From assembly GCA_946566415.1 (NCBI GenBank), contig CAMNWW010000092.1:1-8099 (forward strand): a DNA stretch of 8,099 bases, given 5' to 3'. The notes below the pieces were generated by a model. The model searched no databases. It saw only the letters and a program-made list of their open reading frames with translations, and was not told the origin of the DNA. This DNA comes from an uncultured Lachnospiraceae bacterium (GTDB taxonomy: Bacteria; Bacillota; Clostridia; Lachnospirales; Lachnospiraceae). Positions 1 to 7,404 of the stretch are shown here, piece after piece; the stretch's first letter is position 1, and the number at the start of each line of letters is the position of its first letter. The position numbers were made by a program, and so were the translations under genes.

Positions 1-1692
1 CCTGCCTTGCTTTTTCAGCGCCTGGACAAACTGTCGTTTTTGTTCCGGCACCACGCGTCCAAACACGGTATATTCTAGCACCGCTCCCTCGACATCCTCC
101 TGTGTCCGCAAGGTTCCCGCATCTACATAACGCTCCGCGTTTTTTATTCCCGCCTGCTTCGCCGTCTCGGATACCGTCAGAGGATTGTCTCCTGAAATAA
201 CCTTGATATCTACATTCTGTTCTGCAAAATAGCGAAACGTATCCGGAGCCTCTTTTCTCACCTTATTCAACAGAAGAAGGTAGGCGAGCGGCGTTACACG
301 CCCGATAAGCGGCTTCCCGTCCGGTATGCCCTCATAAAGTCCAAATACCAAAACCCGGTAACCCTTCGCTGTAAACGGCTCGATTCTGTCCTGATACTTC
401 GCATAATCCCCTCTCAGCACAAATTCGGGAGCTCCCAGAACATAGGAAACGCCGCCAAAAACAGCTCCGCTGTATTTTACAGTAGAGGAAAATGGAATGA
501 CCGCATCCGGCGTTTCTGCCGAATACTGCACAAAATATTCCTTAAGCGCCCGCATCGTACTGTTGTCCGCATCCATGGCCCGCATAAAATCACTGAGCAT
601 CGGAAGGAAAGGCTTCATCGTCTTTTCATCGTAAGACCGCGCTTTCACTACTTTGCTCACGCACATACTGTCTTCCGTGATCGTACCTGTCTTGTCCACA
701 CAGAGCACATTGACACGAGCCAGAGTCTCAATACTTTTCATGTCATGAAGCAGCACTTTTTTAGAGGCAAGCCGCATAGCGCTGACCGCCAGCGCAACGC
801 TTGCCAGAAGATACAGTCCCTCTGGAATCATTCCGATGACCGCCGCTACCATTGCCACAATGCTTTCCCGAAAAGTTCCATCGTTGAAATAAAAGCCCTG
901 CACAAACAGCACGATACCGATCGGAATCAGAGCGATTCCCACCATTTTCACCAATTTATCCAGCGAACGAATCATCTCCGACTGTTCGCCCTGAGGCATC
1001 GCTTTTGCCTCCAGCGTCAGCCTGGATATGTAGGAATCCGCCCCTACCTGCTCCAATCTGGCATGACATTTACCGGAAATCACAAAACTCCCGGACATCA
1101 GATGGTCCCCTCTTCGCTTTGTGATCTCGTCCGACTCCCCGGTAAGCAAGGATTCATTGACCTGCACTTCCCCCTCTTCCACTACCGCGTCGGCACAGAT
1201 CTGGTTTCCCGCGCGGAACACCACAATATCGTCGATGACCAAGTCTTCCGCGTTGATTTCCCGCATCTTTCCCTCGCGTACTACTTCCGCCCGGGGCGCG
1301 TTCAGCATACTGAGTTTCTCCAGCGCCCTTTTTGACCGGATCTCCTGTATAATGCCGATCATAGTATTCCCTATGATAACCGGCAGGAACGTCAGGTTCC
1401 GCGGCGACCCTGCCAATACAAGAAGGATAGCCAGCACAAGAAAAATCAAGTTAAAATACGTAAAAACATTGTTGTGGATGATTTCGCCAGTTGTAAGCGC
1501 CGGAGAATCTACCTCTTCATTCATCCACCCGTTTTGTTCCCTCTCAAGAACCTGCCGGGCTGAAAGACCCTCCCGGTAATCCGGGCATACCCTGGTAATA
1601 GGAAGCCGTCCGCCTTCTTTCTTCGTATCCCAGTATTCATTTCCAGACCTTGACCCAGTACCTTCTTCTGGTTTCGTCTGTCTAAGTCTCAT
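1..1692 (-). CDS. Cation-translocating P-type ATPase, CtpE-like (C-terminus beyond window)
   Basis: This is a membrane ion pump that uses ATP through a phospho-aspartate intermediate. The 564 visible residues run from the start codon to the window edge without a stop. Visible motifs are the actuator-domain TGES (184-187), PEGL in the fourth membrane helix (290-293), the phosphorylation site DKTGT with Asp333, an LGAPE stretch in the nucleotide-binding domain (about 419-423), and SGDNP in the phosphorylation domain (500-504). Hydrophobic helices lie at about 77-95, 102-118, 249-268 and 276-305. The hinge motif TGDGVND and the C-terminal helices are missing only because the window ends. PEGL in place of a CPC-type motif argues against a heavy-metal pump. 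The overall pattern resembles the CtpE-like group, where calcium transport is reported, but the ion here is inferred. The ATG follows an AGAGGA site, and the first 35 or so residues are a polar extension before the usual conserved start. It lies 15 bp after gpsA, probably in the same transcript. Confidence 0.9.
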   Translation of the reverse strand, partial: MRLRQTKPEEGTGSRSGNEYWDTKKEGGRLPITRVCPDYREGLSARQVLEREQNGWMNEEVDSPALTTGEIIHNNVFTYFNLIFLVLAILLVLAGSPRNLTFLPVIIGNTMIGIIQEIRSKRALEKLSMLNAPRAEVVREGKMREINAEDLVIDDIVVFRAGNQICADAVVEEGEVQVNESLLTGESDEITKRRGDHLMSGSFVISGKCHARLEQVGADSYISRLTLEAKAMPQGEQSEMIRSLDKLVKMVGIALIPIGIVLFVQGFYFNDGTFRESIVAMVAAVIGMIPEGLYLLASVALAVSAMRLASKKVLLHDMKSIETLARVNVLCVDKTGTITEDSMCVSKVVKARSYDEKTMKPFLPMLSDFMRAMDADNSTMRALKEYFVQYSAETPDAVIPFSSTVKYSGAVFGGVSYVLGAPEFVLRGDYAKYQDRIEPFTAKGYRVLVFGLYEGIPDGKPLIGRVTPLAYLLLLNKVRKEAPDTFRYFAEQNVDIKVISGDNPLTVSETAKQAGIKNAERYVDAGTLRTQEDVEGAVLEYTVFGRVVPEQKRQFVQALKKQGR

Positions 1693-1707
1693 CGTACATC
1701 CTCTTTC

Positions 1708-2727
1708 TTATTCTTCCCATGGAATCGACAAATTCTCCGTTCTTCCATCTCTTTGCATCAGTTCCCTGACCGCATCCTTCGCCTTTTTTCCTTCAAAAAG
1801 AACCTCGTTTACCGCATCGACAATTGGCATGGATACATCATATTTCTCTGCGAGCTTTTTCGCCGCCTTTGCAGAATATACGCCTTCCACCACCATCTTG
1901 ACCTCATCCATAGCTTCCTGCATTGTTTTTCCCTGACCTATCAGGTATCCTGCTTTCCGGTTCCGGCTGTGGACGCTGGCGCAGGTTACGATCAGATCCC
2001 CGATTCCCGTAAGACCGCTGAACGACTCTATCTTTCCGCCCATCTTTACTCCCAGCCTTGCAATCTCCGCAATTCCTCTGGTGATGAGCGCCGCCTTGGT
2101 ATTGTCCCCATATCCAAGCCCGTCCGCTACTCCGGCGGCAAGCGCGATCACGTTCTTTAAAGAACCTCCCAGCTCAATCCCTAAAATATCCGGACTTGTA
2201 TAGACTCGGAATACTTCACTCATGAAAATCTTCTGCAGGTACTCTGCCGTCGCCTTGCGCCTGGCTCCGACAACCACCGTTGTAGGAAGCCCTCTTCCTA
2301 CTTCCTCCGCATGGCTCGGGCCAGAAAGAACCGCCACGTCCGCCTGTGGGATCTCCTCTTCAATCTGCTCTGACAAAGTCATCAAAGTCGTCTCCTCGAT
2401 TCCCTTTGCCACATTCACAAGAAGCTGGTCCTTCTCTACATAGGGCGCCATAGAGCGCGCCGTACTCCTGGTAAACGGAGAGGGAACTGCGAGGATTACC
2501 ACATCCTTCCCTATAATCCCATCTTGTATCTCTGTTGTAAAATCGATCCCCTCCGGAATCTTTACGCCCGGAAGCTTTGCAGAATGTTCCCGTTTCGTGG
2601 AAAGCATCTCTACCTCCGACGGGTCGATCGACCACACTGTCACCTTGTGTCCGTTCTTATTTAAAAGAAGCGCCAAAGCCGTACCCCAACTGCCTGCACC
2701 CATAATTCCGATCTGTGTCATATTCAT
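1708..2727 (-). CDS. gpsA: NAD(P)H-dependent glycerol-3-phosphate dehydrogenase
   Basis: This cytosolic enzyme reduces dihydroxyacetone phosphate to sn-glycerol-3-phosphate, the backbone of phospholipids. The 339-residue length is normal for GpsA. The N-terminal Rossmann fold carries GAGSWG (10-15). Further family signatures are AKGIE (107-111), SGPSHAEEV (135-143), the GSLKN segment with the conserved lysine at 191, NTKAALITRG (209-218) and GLTGIGDLIVTC (238-249). The first ATG directly abuts the stop codon of plsY (TGAATG), and the AAGGAG site is only 3 nt before it. The second in-frame ATG, two codons later (2721-2719), has a better 9-nt spacing and may be the real start. Its product is the substrate of PlsY, encoded just upstream in the same operon, so the two form a metabolic pair. 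No missing residues or frameshifts were seen. Confidence 0.97.
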   Translation of the reverse strand: MNMTQIGIMGAGSWGTALALLLNKNGHKVTVWSIDPSEVEMLSTKREHSAKLPGVKIPEGIDFTTEIQDGIIGKDVVILAVPSPFTRSTARSMAPYVEKDQLLVNVAKGIEETTLMTLSEQIEEEIPQADVAVLSGPSHAEEVGRGLPTTVVVGARRKATAEYLQKIFMSEVFRVYTSPDILGIELGGSLKNVIALAAGVADGLGYGDNTKAALITRGIAEIARLGVKMGGKIESFSGLTGIGDLIVTCASVHSRNRKAGYLIGQGKTMQEAMDEVKMVVEGVYSAKAAKKLAEKYDVSMPIVDAVNEVLFEGKKAKDAVRELMQRDGRTENLSIPWEE

Positions 2728-3369
2728 TCACTCCTTCTTTTTTGCTCCAATCTTATTTTCCGTTCCCTCCCGGAGGCGTTTAATATTTGCCCGGTGCTGG
2801 AAAAATGCGGAAAAAACAAACAACAGCCCTACTCCGTACATCTCGAGCAGCCGTATCTGTGACATTCCAAATTCCCCCATCTGTCCCGCCACAATGATCT
2901 CCGCTAAAAACAAAGCCGTTACAGTCAAGGACCCCAGGGATACATAGCGGGTAACCGCAACGATCACTACGAACACAAACAGACAGAGCGCCGCCATCCT
3001 GACATCCGTCGCCAGCATCATTCCTGCCGTTGCCGCAATCCCTTTTCCTCCCTTAAACCTCAGATAAAAAGGATAATTGTGCCCCAAAACAGCGCCGAAT
3101 CCCGCGTACAGGGAAAGAAGCGGCAGAATATCTCCGTAGGAAGACCGAAACAGCAGGCGAACAACCGCCACGGCTGCCACACATTTAAAACAGTCTCCCA
3201 GAAGAGTAATAATACCCGCTTTTATGCCAAGCGTCCGCAGCGCATTCGTCGATCCCGCGTTCCCGCTTCCATACTCGCGTATGTCGATTCCCTTCATTTT
3301 CCCGTACAGATAGCCTGTCTGAAACAGACCGAACCCATATCCGATTGCCAAACAAATCAGTCGTTCCAT
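2728..3369 (-). CDS. plsY: Acyl-phosphate:glycerol-3-phosphate acyltransferase PlsY
   Basis: This integral membrane enzyme transfers an acyl chain from acyl-phosphate to the sn-1 position of glycerol-3-phosphate, giving lysophosphatidic acid, the first committed step of phospholipid synthesis in most Gram-positive bacteria. At 213 residues it has the usual size. The three PlsY signature motifs are clear: GSGNAGSTN (34-42), GHNYPFYLRFKGGKG (96-110), and the C-terminal HRANIKRLREGTENK (192-206). Hydrophobic segments lie at about 3-23, 50-73, 80-97, 111-140, 143-162 and 175-190. The start is 1 bp after the der stop codon, and its ribosome binding site (AAGGAG/AAGGA) is made by the last codons of der. 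The stop codon touches the gpsA start, so all three genes are probably translationally coupled. Confidence 0.97.
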   Translation of the reverse strand: MERLICLAIGYGFGLFQTGYLYGKMKGIDIREYGSGNAGSTNALRTLGIKAGIITLLGDCFKCVAAVAVVRLLFRSSYGDILPLLSLYAGFGAVLGHNYPFYLRFKGGKGIAATAGMMLATDVRMAALCLFVFVVIVAVTRYVSLGSLTVTALFLAEIIVAGQMGEFGMSQIRLLEMYGVGLLFVFSAFFQHRANIKRLREGTENKIGAKKKE

Positions 3370-3370
3370 C

Positions 3371-4699
3371 TTAACGATCCTTCTCCTTTCTTCCCCGGAC
3401 GAAAAATCTCAATGATGTTCCCTGAAAACCGAAAGCCTCCCGTATTTTGTTTTCCAGATACCGCAGATATGAAAAATGCATCAGTTCTTTATCATTCACA
3501 AAAATCACAAAAGTCGGCGGTTTTACCGACGTCTGGGTAATATAGTAAATCTTAAGCCGTTTTCCTTTGTCCGACGGCGGCTGCTGCATCACCACGGCCT
3601 CGGCCACAATTTCATTTAAAACTCCGGTCGCCACACGGAGCGTCTGGCTGGCAATGACGGTGTCGATGACATCATACAGCTTCATGAGCCGCTGGCCTGT
3701 CTTTGCGGAAACATACATGATCTCTGCATAGGGCATAAACGACAGGATCATCCTGATCTGGTGTTCATATTCCTTTACCGTCTTCGTCTCCTTCTCGATG
3801 GCATCCCATTTGTTTACCACAATGATAATTCCTTTGCCCCTGTCGTGCGCAATTCCGGCGATCTTTGCGTCCTGCTCGGTCACGCCTGAGACGGCGTCGA
3901 TCACCAAAAGCACCACGTCCGCCCTCTCCACGGCGGTTACCGTGCGGATAATGCTGTAGCGTTCCAATTCTTCCTTTACCTTACTCTTCCGCCTTAGCCC
4001 TGCCGTGTCGATAAAAACATATTCCTGCCCGTTATGCACCACATCCGTGTCTATAGCGTCCCGTGTCGTTCCCGCGATATCAGATACGATCACCCTCTCC
4101 TCGCCAAGAAGTCGGTTAATGATCGAGGATTTTCCCACGTTCGGTTTCCCTACGATGGCAATCCTTGGACGGTCGTCCTCCTCCTCTTCTTCTCCCCCCT
4201 TCGGGAGATGGGAAAGAACCATATCCAGCATATCCCCGATGCCGATCTTCCCCGACGCCGAAACAGGTATCGGCTCCCCGATCCCAAGATTATAAAACTC
4301 ATAGACATCCGGCATCATTTTCTTATATTCATCAACCTTGTTGACCACAAGAACGACGGGCTTATGGGATCTGCGCAGCATATCCGCCACCTTCGAGTCC
4401 GAATCCACCAATCCCTGACGTACATCCGTCATAAATATGATCACATCCGCCGTATCAATGGCGATCTGTGCCTGCTCTCTCATACGTGAAAGGATCACAT
4501 CGTCGCTCTCCGGTTCGATCCCCCCGGTGTCGATCAAGGTGAATTCCCTGTCAAGCCAGGTAACGTCGGCATAAATCCGATCTCTTGTTACGCCCGGCGT
4601 GTCTTTTACAATCGCTATCTTTTCTCCTGCCAATACGTTAAAGAGCGTCGATTTCCCCACATTGGGACGCCCTACGATGGCTACCACTGGTTTACTCAT
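3371..4699 (-). CDS. der: Ribosome biogenesis GTPase Der (EngA)
   Basis: This is an essential GTPase with two consecutive G domains and a C-terminal KH-like domain that helps mature the 50S ribosomal subunit. From the ATG at 4699 it is 442 residues, typical for Der. G domain 1 has GRPNVGKS (10-17), DTGG (57-60) and NKVD (120-123). An acidic linker (about 170-176) joins it to G domain 2, with GKPNVGKS (184-191), DTAG (231-234), NKWD (296-299) and SAKTG (331-335). The KH-like part is about 350-442. The open frame extends 15 codons further upstream, but this start has a good GGAGG site 9 nt away and gives the normal Der N-terminus. It overlaps the upstream DUF512 gene by 8 nt (ATGAGTAA), which suggests coupled translation. 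Confidence 0.97.
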   Translation of the reverse strand: MSKPVVAIVGRPNVGKSTLFNVLAGEKIAIVKDTPGVTRDRIYADVTWLDREFTLIDTGGIEPESDDVILSRMREQAQIAIDTADVIIFMTDVRQGLVDSDSKVADMLRRSHKPVVLVVNKVDEYKKMMPDVYEFYNLGIGEPIPVSASGKIGIGDMLDMVLSHLPKGGEEEEEDDRPRIAIVGKPNVGKSSIINRLLGEERVIVSDIAGTTRDAIDTDVVHNGQEYVFIDTAGLRRKSKVKEELERYSIIRTVTAVERADVVLLVIDAVSGVTEQDAKIAGIAHDRGKGIIIVVNKWDAIEKETKTVKEYEHQIRMILSFMPYAEIMYVSAKTGQRLMKLYDVIDTVIASQTLRVATGVLNEIVAEAVVMQQPPSDKGKRLKIYYITQTSVKPPTFVIFVNDKELMHFSYLRYLENKIREAFGFQGTSLRFFVRGRKEKDR

Positions 4700-6023
4700 A
4701 ATTTGATTCCTCCGTCTGCTGCAGTACTGCTTCGATAAAATCACCGCCTTTAGAGCCTACGATTTGAACCCGCACGTTTAAGATACGGGACAGCTCCTCT
4801 ACCGTCATATCATCTAAAAACACTTCTTCCCCGCTCCGCAGCATATTGCAGGGAAGGAGAAGCACATCTCCTAATTCTTTACCTTTAAGCTGTGCCATAA
4901 GATCCTGGCCGGTCAGAAGCCCCGCCACGGTTATCCTCTCTCCAAAAAAATCATTTCGGATCTCATAAAGCTTTGCTTTAAGATTTGGATATTTCTCCTT
5001 AAGCCTTTCGAGCATCTGTTTCAAATAAGGATAAGCAAGCTTTGCCGTCGCCAATGATACACTGACATTCCGGCCGTCCCCCCGTTTGCCGGCATAAGCC
5101 GCATCGAACTCATCCAGCAGAAGCCGCACCATCCCCACGCCGTTTTCAAGCTGCATATAGCCGTCGTACCGCTCCTCCTCCGGTATTTCTTCCCCAGCCA
5201 GAATATACCATTCGTCTCCGGCATGAATGAAATGTGTCCTGTATTTTTCATAGAAATAATCCTGCCATCGACGAATGGCGTTGAGCACTTCTTGTGCATC
5301 CTCCTTGGTAAAAGGTTCCAAAGGATAAAGCCCTTCCCGATACTTCGTAAGTCCCACCGGCACTACAGAAACACTCTGAAGATTCGGAATCCATTTTTCC
5401 ATATCACGGATAGTCCTCGTAAGTTCGCCGCCGTCATTGATTCCCTTACACAGTACAATCTGACCGTTCATGACGACCCCGCCGTCATACAATTCCTGAA
5501 TCTTGTCCAGCGCCTCCCCTGCAAAACGATTGTGGAGCATCCTGCAGCGAAGCTCGGGATTCGTGGTATGGATCGACACATTAATCGGCTCCAAATGGTA
5601 CTCGATAATACGCCGGATATCATGTTCGCTCATATTTGTCAATGTGACATAATTACCTTGCAGGAATGAAAGCCTGGAATCATCATCCTTAAAGTACAGA
5701 CTTTCTCTCATCCCTTTCGGCATCTGGTCGATAAAGCAAAACATGCATTTGTTCCGGCAGGAGCGGTACGCGTCCATCAGCCCCTCCTCAAACACAAGCC
5801 CCAGATCTTCATCGTATTCTTTTTCGATTTCTATCTCCCACTCCTCACCGTCCGGTTTACGGATAAGAAGCGTCAATTCTTCGTCATTTGTATAATACTG
5901 GTAGTCAAACACATCTTCTATCACATGACCGCTTATGCCAAGAAGCACATCCCCTGGCCTGATCTCCACTTCCCATGCGATACTTCCTTCCTCTACCTTG
6001 TCCACAATATGCTCATGATTCAT
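4692..6023 (-). CDS. DUF512 family PDZ / radical SAM protein
   Basis: This is a putative iron-sulfur radical SAM enzyme of the DUF512 family; the reaction is not known to me. From the ATG at 6023 it has 443 residues. It starts with a PDZ-like domain (about 1-65, including EEGSIAWEVEIRPGDVLLGISG). The cluster-binding motif CRNKCMFC (Cys89, Cys93, Cys96; CxxxCxxC) opens the radical SAM core, and the DUF512 domain covers about 240-443. The frame could start at TTG 6089, but that stretch contains a good promoter, and the family normally begins right at the PDZ domain. A GGGGAG site lies 13 nt before the chosen ATG and a weaker AGG about 6 nt before it, so the ribosome binding site is not ideal. 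This gene heads the operon and overlaps der. In Clostridia it is commonly found beside der, which hints at a link to ribosome assembly, but that is inference. Confidence 0.92.
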   Translation of the reverse strand: MNHEHIVDKVEEGSIAWEVEIRPGDVLLGISGHVIEDVFDYQYYTNDEELTLLIRKPDGEEWEIEIEKEYDEDLGLVFEEGLMDAYRSCRNKCMFCFIDQMPKGMRESLYFKDDDSRLSFLQGNYVTLTNMSEHDIRRIIEYHLEPINVSIHTTNPELRCRMLHNRFAGEALDKIQELYDGGVVMNGQIVLCKGINDGGELTRTIRDMEKWIPNLQSVSVVPVGLTKYREGLYPLEPFTKEDAQEVLNAIRRWQDYFYEKYRTHFIHAGDEWYILAGEEIPEEERYDGYMQLENGVGMVRLLLDEFDAAYAGKRGDGRNVSVSLATAKLAYPYLKQMLERLKEKYPNLKAKLYEIRNDFFGERITVAGLLTGQDLMAQLKGKELGDVLLLPCNMLRSGEEVFLDDMTVEELSRILNVRVQIVGSKGGDFIEAVLQQTEESNYE

Positions 6024-6060
6024 ATTTGCCTGTATGCTCCCCACTTTCCTTTTCTTTCCT

Positions 6061-6089
6061 ATCATACTAGATTTCCGGAAAAAAAGCAA
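6061..6089 (-). promoter_or_regulatory. Predicted sigma-A promoter for the DUF512-der-plsY-gpsA operon
   Basis: Read on the minus strand, a -35 TTGCTT (6089-6084) is followed by exactly 17 bp and a -10 TATGAT (6066-6061, five of six consensus bases). Transcription would begin near 6054, leaving a leader of about 30 nt before the ATG at 6023. The -35 box is weak (three of six), the -10 and spacing are good. The position also argues against the longer TTG-started form of the DUF512 protein. Confidence 0.6.
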
Positions 6090-6096
6090 TTTTTTG

Positions 6097-6104
6097 ACCG
6101 CGGT
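6097..6104. promoter_or_regulatory. 8-bp palindrome between divergent promoters (possible operator)
   Basis: ACCGCGGT is a perfect 8-bp palindrome in the 18 bp that separate the two back-to-back -35 boxes. It could be half of a regulator site acting on both promoters, but the symmetry does not extend outward, so chance is quite possible. Confidence 0.2.
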
Positions 6105-6107
6105 TTC

Positions 6108-6136
6108 TTGCTAAGGATTCCAAATAATGTTATGAT
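6108..6136 (+). promoter_or_regulatory. Predicted sigma-A promoter for prs
   Basis: A -35 TTGCTA (6108-6113, four of six consensus bases) is followed by a 17-bp spacer and a -10 TATGAT (6131-6136, five of six). The start of transcription would be near 6143, giving a leader of about 87 nt before prs. The leader has two small hairpin candidates: ACGC/GCGT (6148-6160) and GCTC/GAGC (6185-6197). Each has 4 bp and a 5-nt loop, too weak to call a riboswitch or attenuator. Confidence 0.65.
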
Positions 6137-6229
6137 GCAAGAGGCAAACGCACATAGCGTAAAGCAGTCCCGCAGCATCATACGGCTCAAAAAGAGCAAA
6201 ACCTTGCACAACAATGTCAGGAGGCACCT

Positions 6230-7399
6230 ATGACAAACATTGAACTTATGGAACAGGCCCTGCCTGTGGCACCTTTAAAGATCCTAGCGCTCAAAAGCTG
6301 TGAATCACTGGCGCAGAAAGTGGATCAGTACATCGTATCATTCCGAAAGGATTCTCTGCATGGCTTTCTGGATCCGGTTATTTATTCCTCTTATGAGGCT
6401 GATACATATTTGGCAGAAAATTCATGCCCCCGTTTCGGCAGTGGAGAAGCAAAAGGTCTTATCGGAGAAAGTATCCGTGGAAAAGATCTGTTTATCATGG
6501 TTGACGTATGCAACCACAGCCTAACCTATACGGTGAACGGTCATATAAATCACATGTCGCCGGACGACCATTACCAGGATCTAAAGCGTATCATATCCGC
6601 TTCCACCGGGAAAGCGCACCGTGTCAATGTCATTATGCCGTTCCTTTACGAGAGCCGCCAGCATAAGCGGACACAGCGTGAATCATTGGACTGTGCGCTG
6701 GCGCTGGAGGAATTAAAAACAATGGGCGTCTCCAATATCATTACGTTTGACGCTCATGACCCAAGAGTGCAGAACGCGATTCCCTTAAGCGGATTTGAAA
6801 ATTTTACACCTGCCTATCAGTTTATGAAGGCGCTGCTTAGGGCTGAACCGGATCTTAAGACAGACAAAGAACACCTGATGATCATAAGTCCAGACGAGGG
6901 GGCTATGGCGAGAGCCGTCTACTTTTCTAATGTCCTGGGCGTTGATATGGGAATGTTTTATAAACGGCGCGACTATTCTACCGTTGTAGACGGCAAGAAT
7001 CCAATCGTTGCACACGAATTTCTTGGCGACGAAGTGCGCGGCAAAACGGTCATTATCATGGATGATATGATCTCTTCTGGGGAAAGTATTCTGGATGTGA
7101 CCCGTCAGCTTAAGGAACGGGGCGCCGACCGTGTCTTCATCTGTACTACCTTTGGGCTGTTCACTGATGGGCTGGAACAATTTGACGAGTACTATGAAAA
7201 GGGATATTTAGACAGGCTCATCACTACGAACCTTACCTATCTCCCTCCAGAACTCTACGATAAACCTTATTTTGTAAAAGCAGAAATGAGTAAATTCCTT
7301 GCCCTCATCATTGATTCCCTGAACCATGACCTTCCTATCAGCTCTGTGCTGAGCCCGACGGACAAGATTCATGAGCTACTGGAAAAAAGACATGGGTAA
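6230..7399 (+). CDS. prs: Ribose-phosphate pyrophosphokinase (PRPP synthetase), long divergent form
   Basis: The family makes phosphoribosyl pyrophosphate from ribose-5-phosphate and ATP, feeding purine, pyrimidine, histidine, tryptophan and NAD synthesis in the cytosol. The protein has 389 residues, against about 315 in the classical enzymes. It keeps the N-terminal FGSGEAKG..ESIRGKDLFI segment (69-89), RQHKR (143-147, compare RQDRK/RQDRR), DAHD (174-177, compare DLHA with the catalytic histidine), SPDEGAMARA (220-229), the flexible-loop KRRD (245-248), and the PRPP-binding loop MDDMISSGES (277-286, compare VDDMIDTGGT). An extra stretch of roughly 25-30 residues sits at about 92-118, and the tail is longer. 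An AGGAGG site lies 5 nt before the ATG, so the start is secure. A fold-level assignment is safe. Because the binding loop and the inserted stretch differ, it could be a paralogue with altered regulation or activity. Confidence 0.88.
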   Translation: MTNIELMEQALPVAPLKILALKSCESLAQKVDQYIVSFRKDSLHGFLDPVIYSSYEADTYLAENSCPRFGSGEAKGLIGESIRGKDLFIMVDVCNHSLTYTVNGHINHMSPDDHYQDLKRIISASTGKAHRVNVIMPFLYESRQHKRTQRESLDCALALEELKTMGVSNIITFDAHDPRVQNAIPLSGFENFTPAYQFMKALLRAEPDLKTDKEHLMIISPDEGAMARAVYFSNVLGVDMGMFYKRRDYSTVVDGKNPIVAHEFLGDEVRGKTVIIMDDMISSGESILDVTRQLKERGADRVFICTTFGLFTDGLEQFDEYYEKGYLDRLITTNLTYLPPELYDKPYFVKAEMSKFLALIIDSLNHDLPISSVLSPTDKIHELLEKRHG

Positions 7400-7404
7400 A
7401 AAAA

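Noticed and set aside
745..1579. Two overlapping plus-strand open frames of 196 and 152 residues
   Set aside because: They lie opposite the P-type ATPase, whose motifs are unmistakable, and their compositions look like antisense shadows with no recognisable domain.
4171..4193. CTC/TTC-rich low-complexity stretch in der
   Set aside because: It encodes the acidic linker between the two G domains, a common feature of Der proteins.
4700..4744. Longer Der protein with 15 extra residues
   Set aside because: The extension lies inside the DUF512 gene; the inner ATG has a proper GGAGG site and gives the standard Der N-terminus.
6024..6089. Longer DUF512 protein starting at TTG 6089
   Set aside because: The extra 22 codons cover a good promoter and lack a ribosome binding site; the family starts near the PDZ domain, so ATG 6023 is preferred.
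6143..6229. Riboswitch or attenuator in the prs leader
   Set aside because: Only two 4-bp hairpins are visible and no terminator-like stem with a T-run, so there is no support for a structured regulator.
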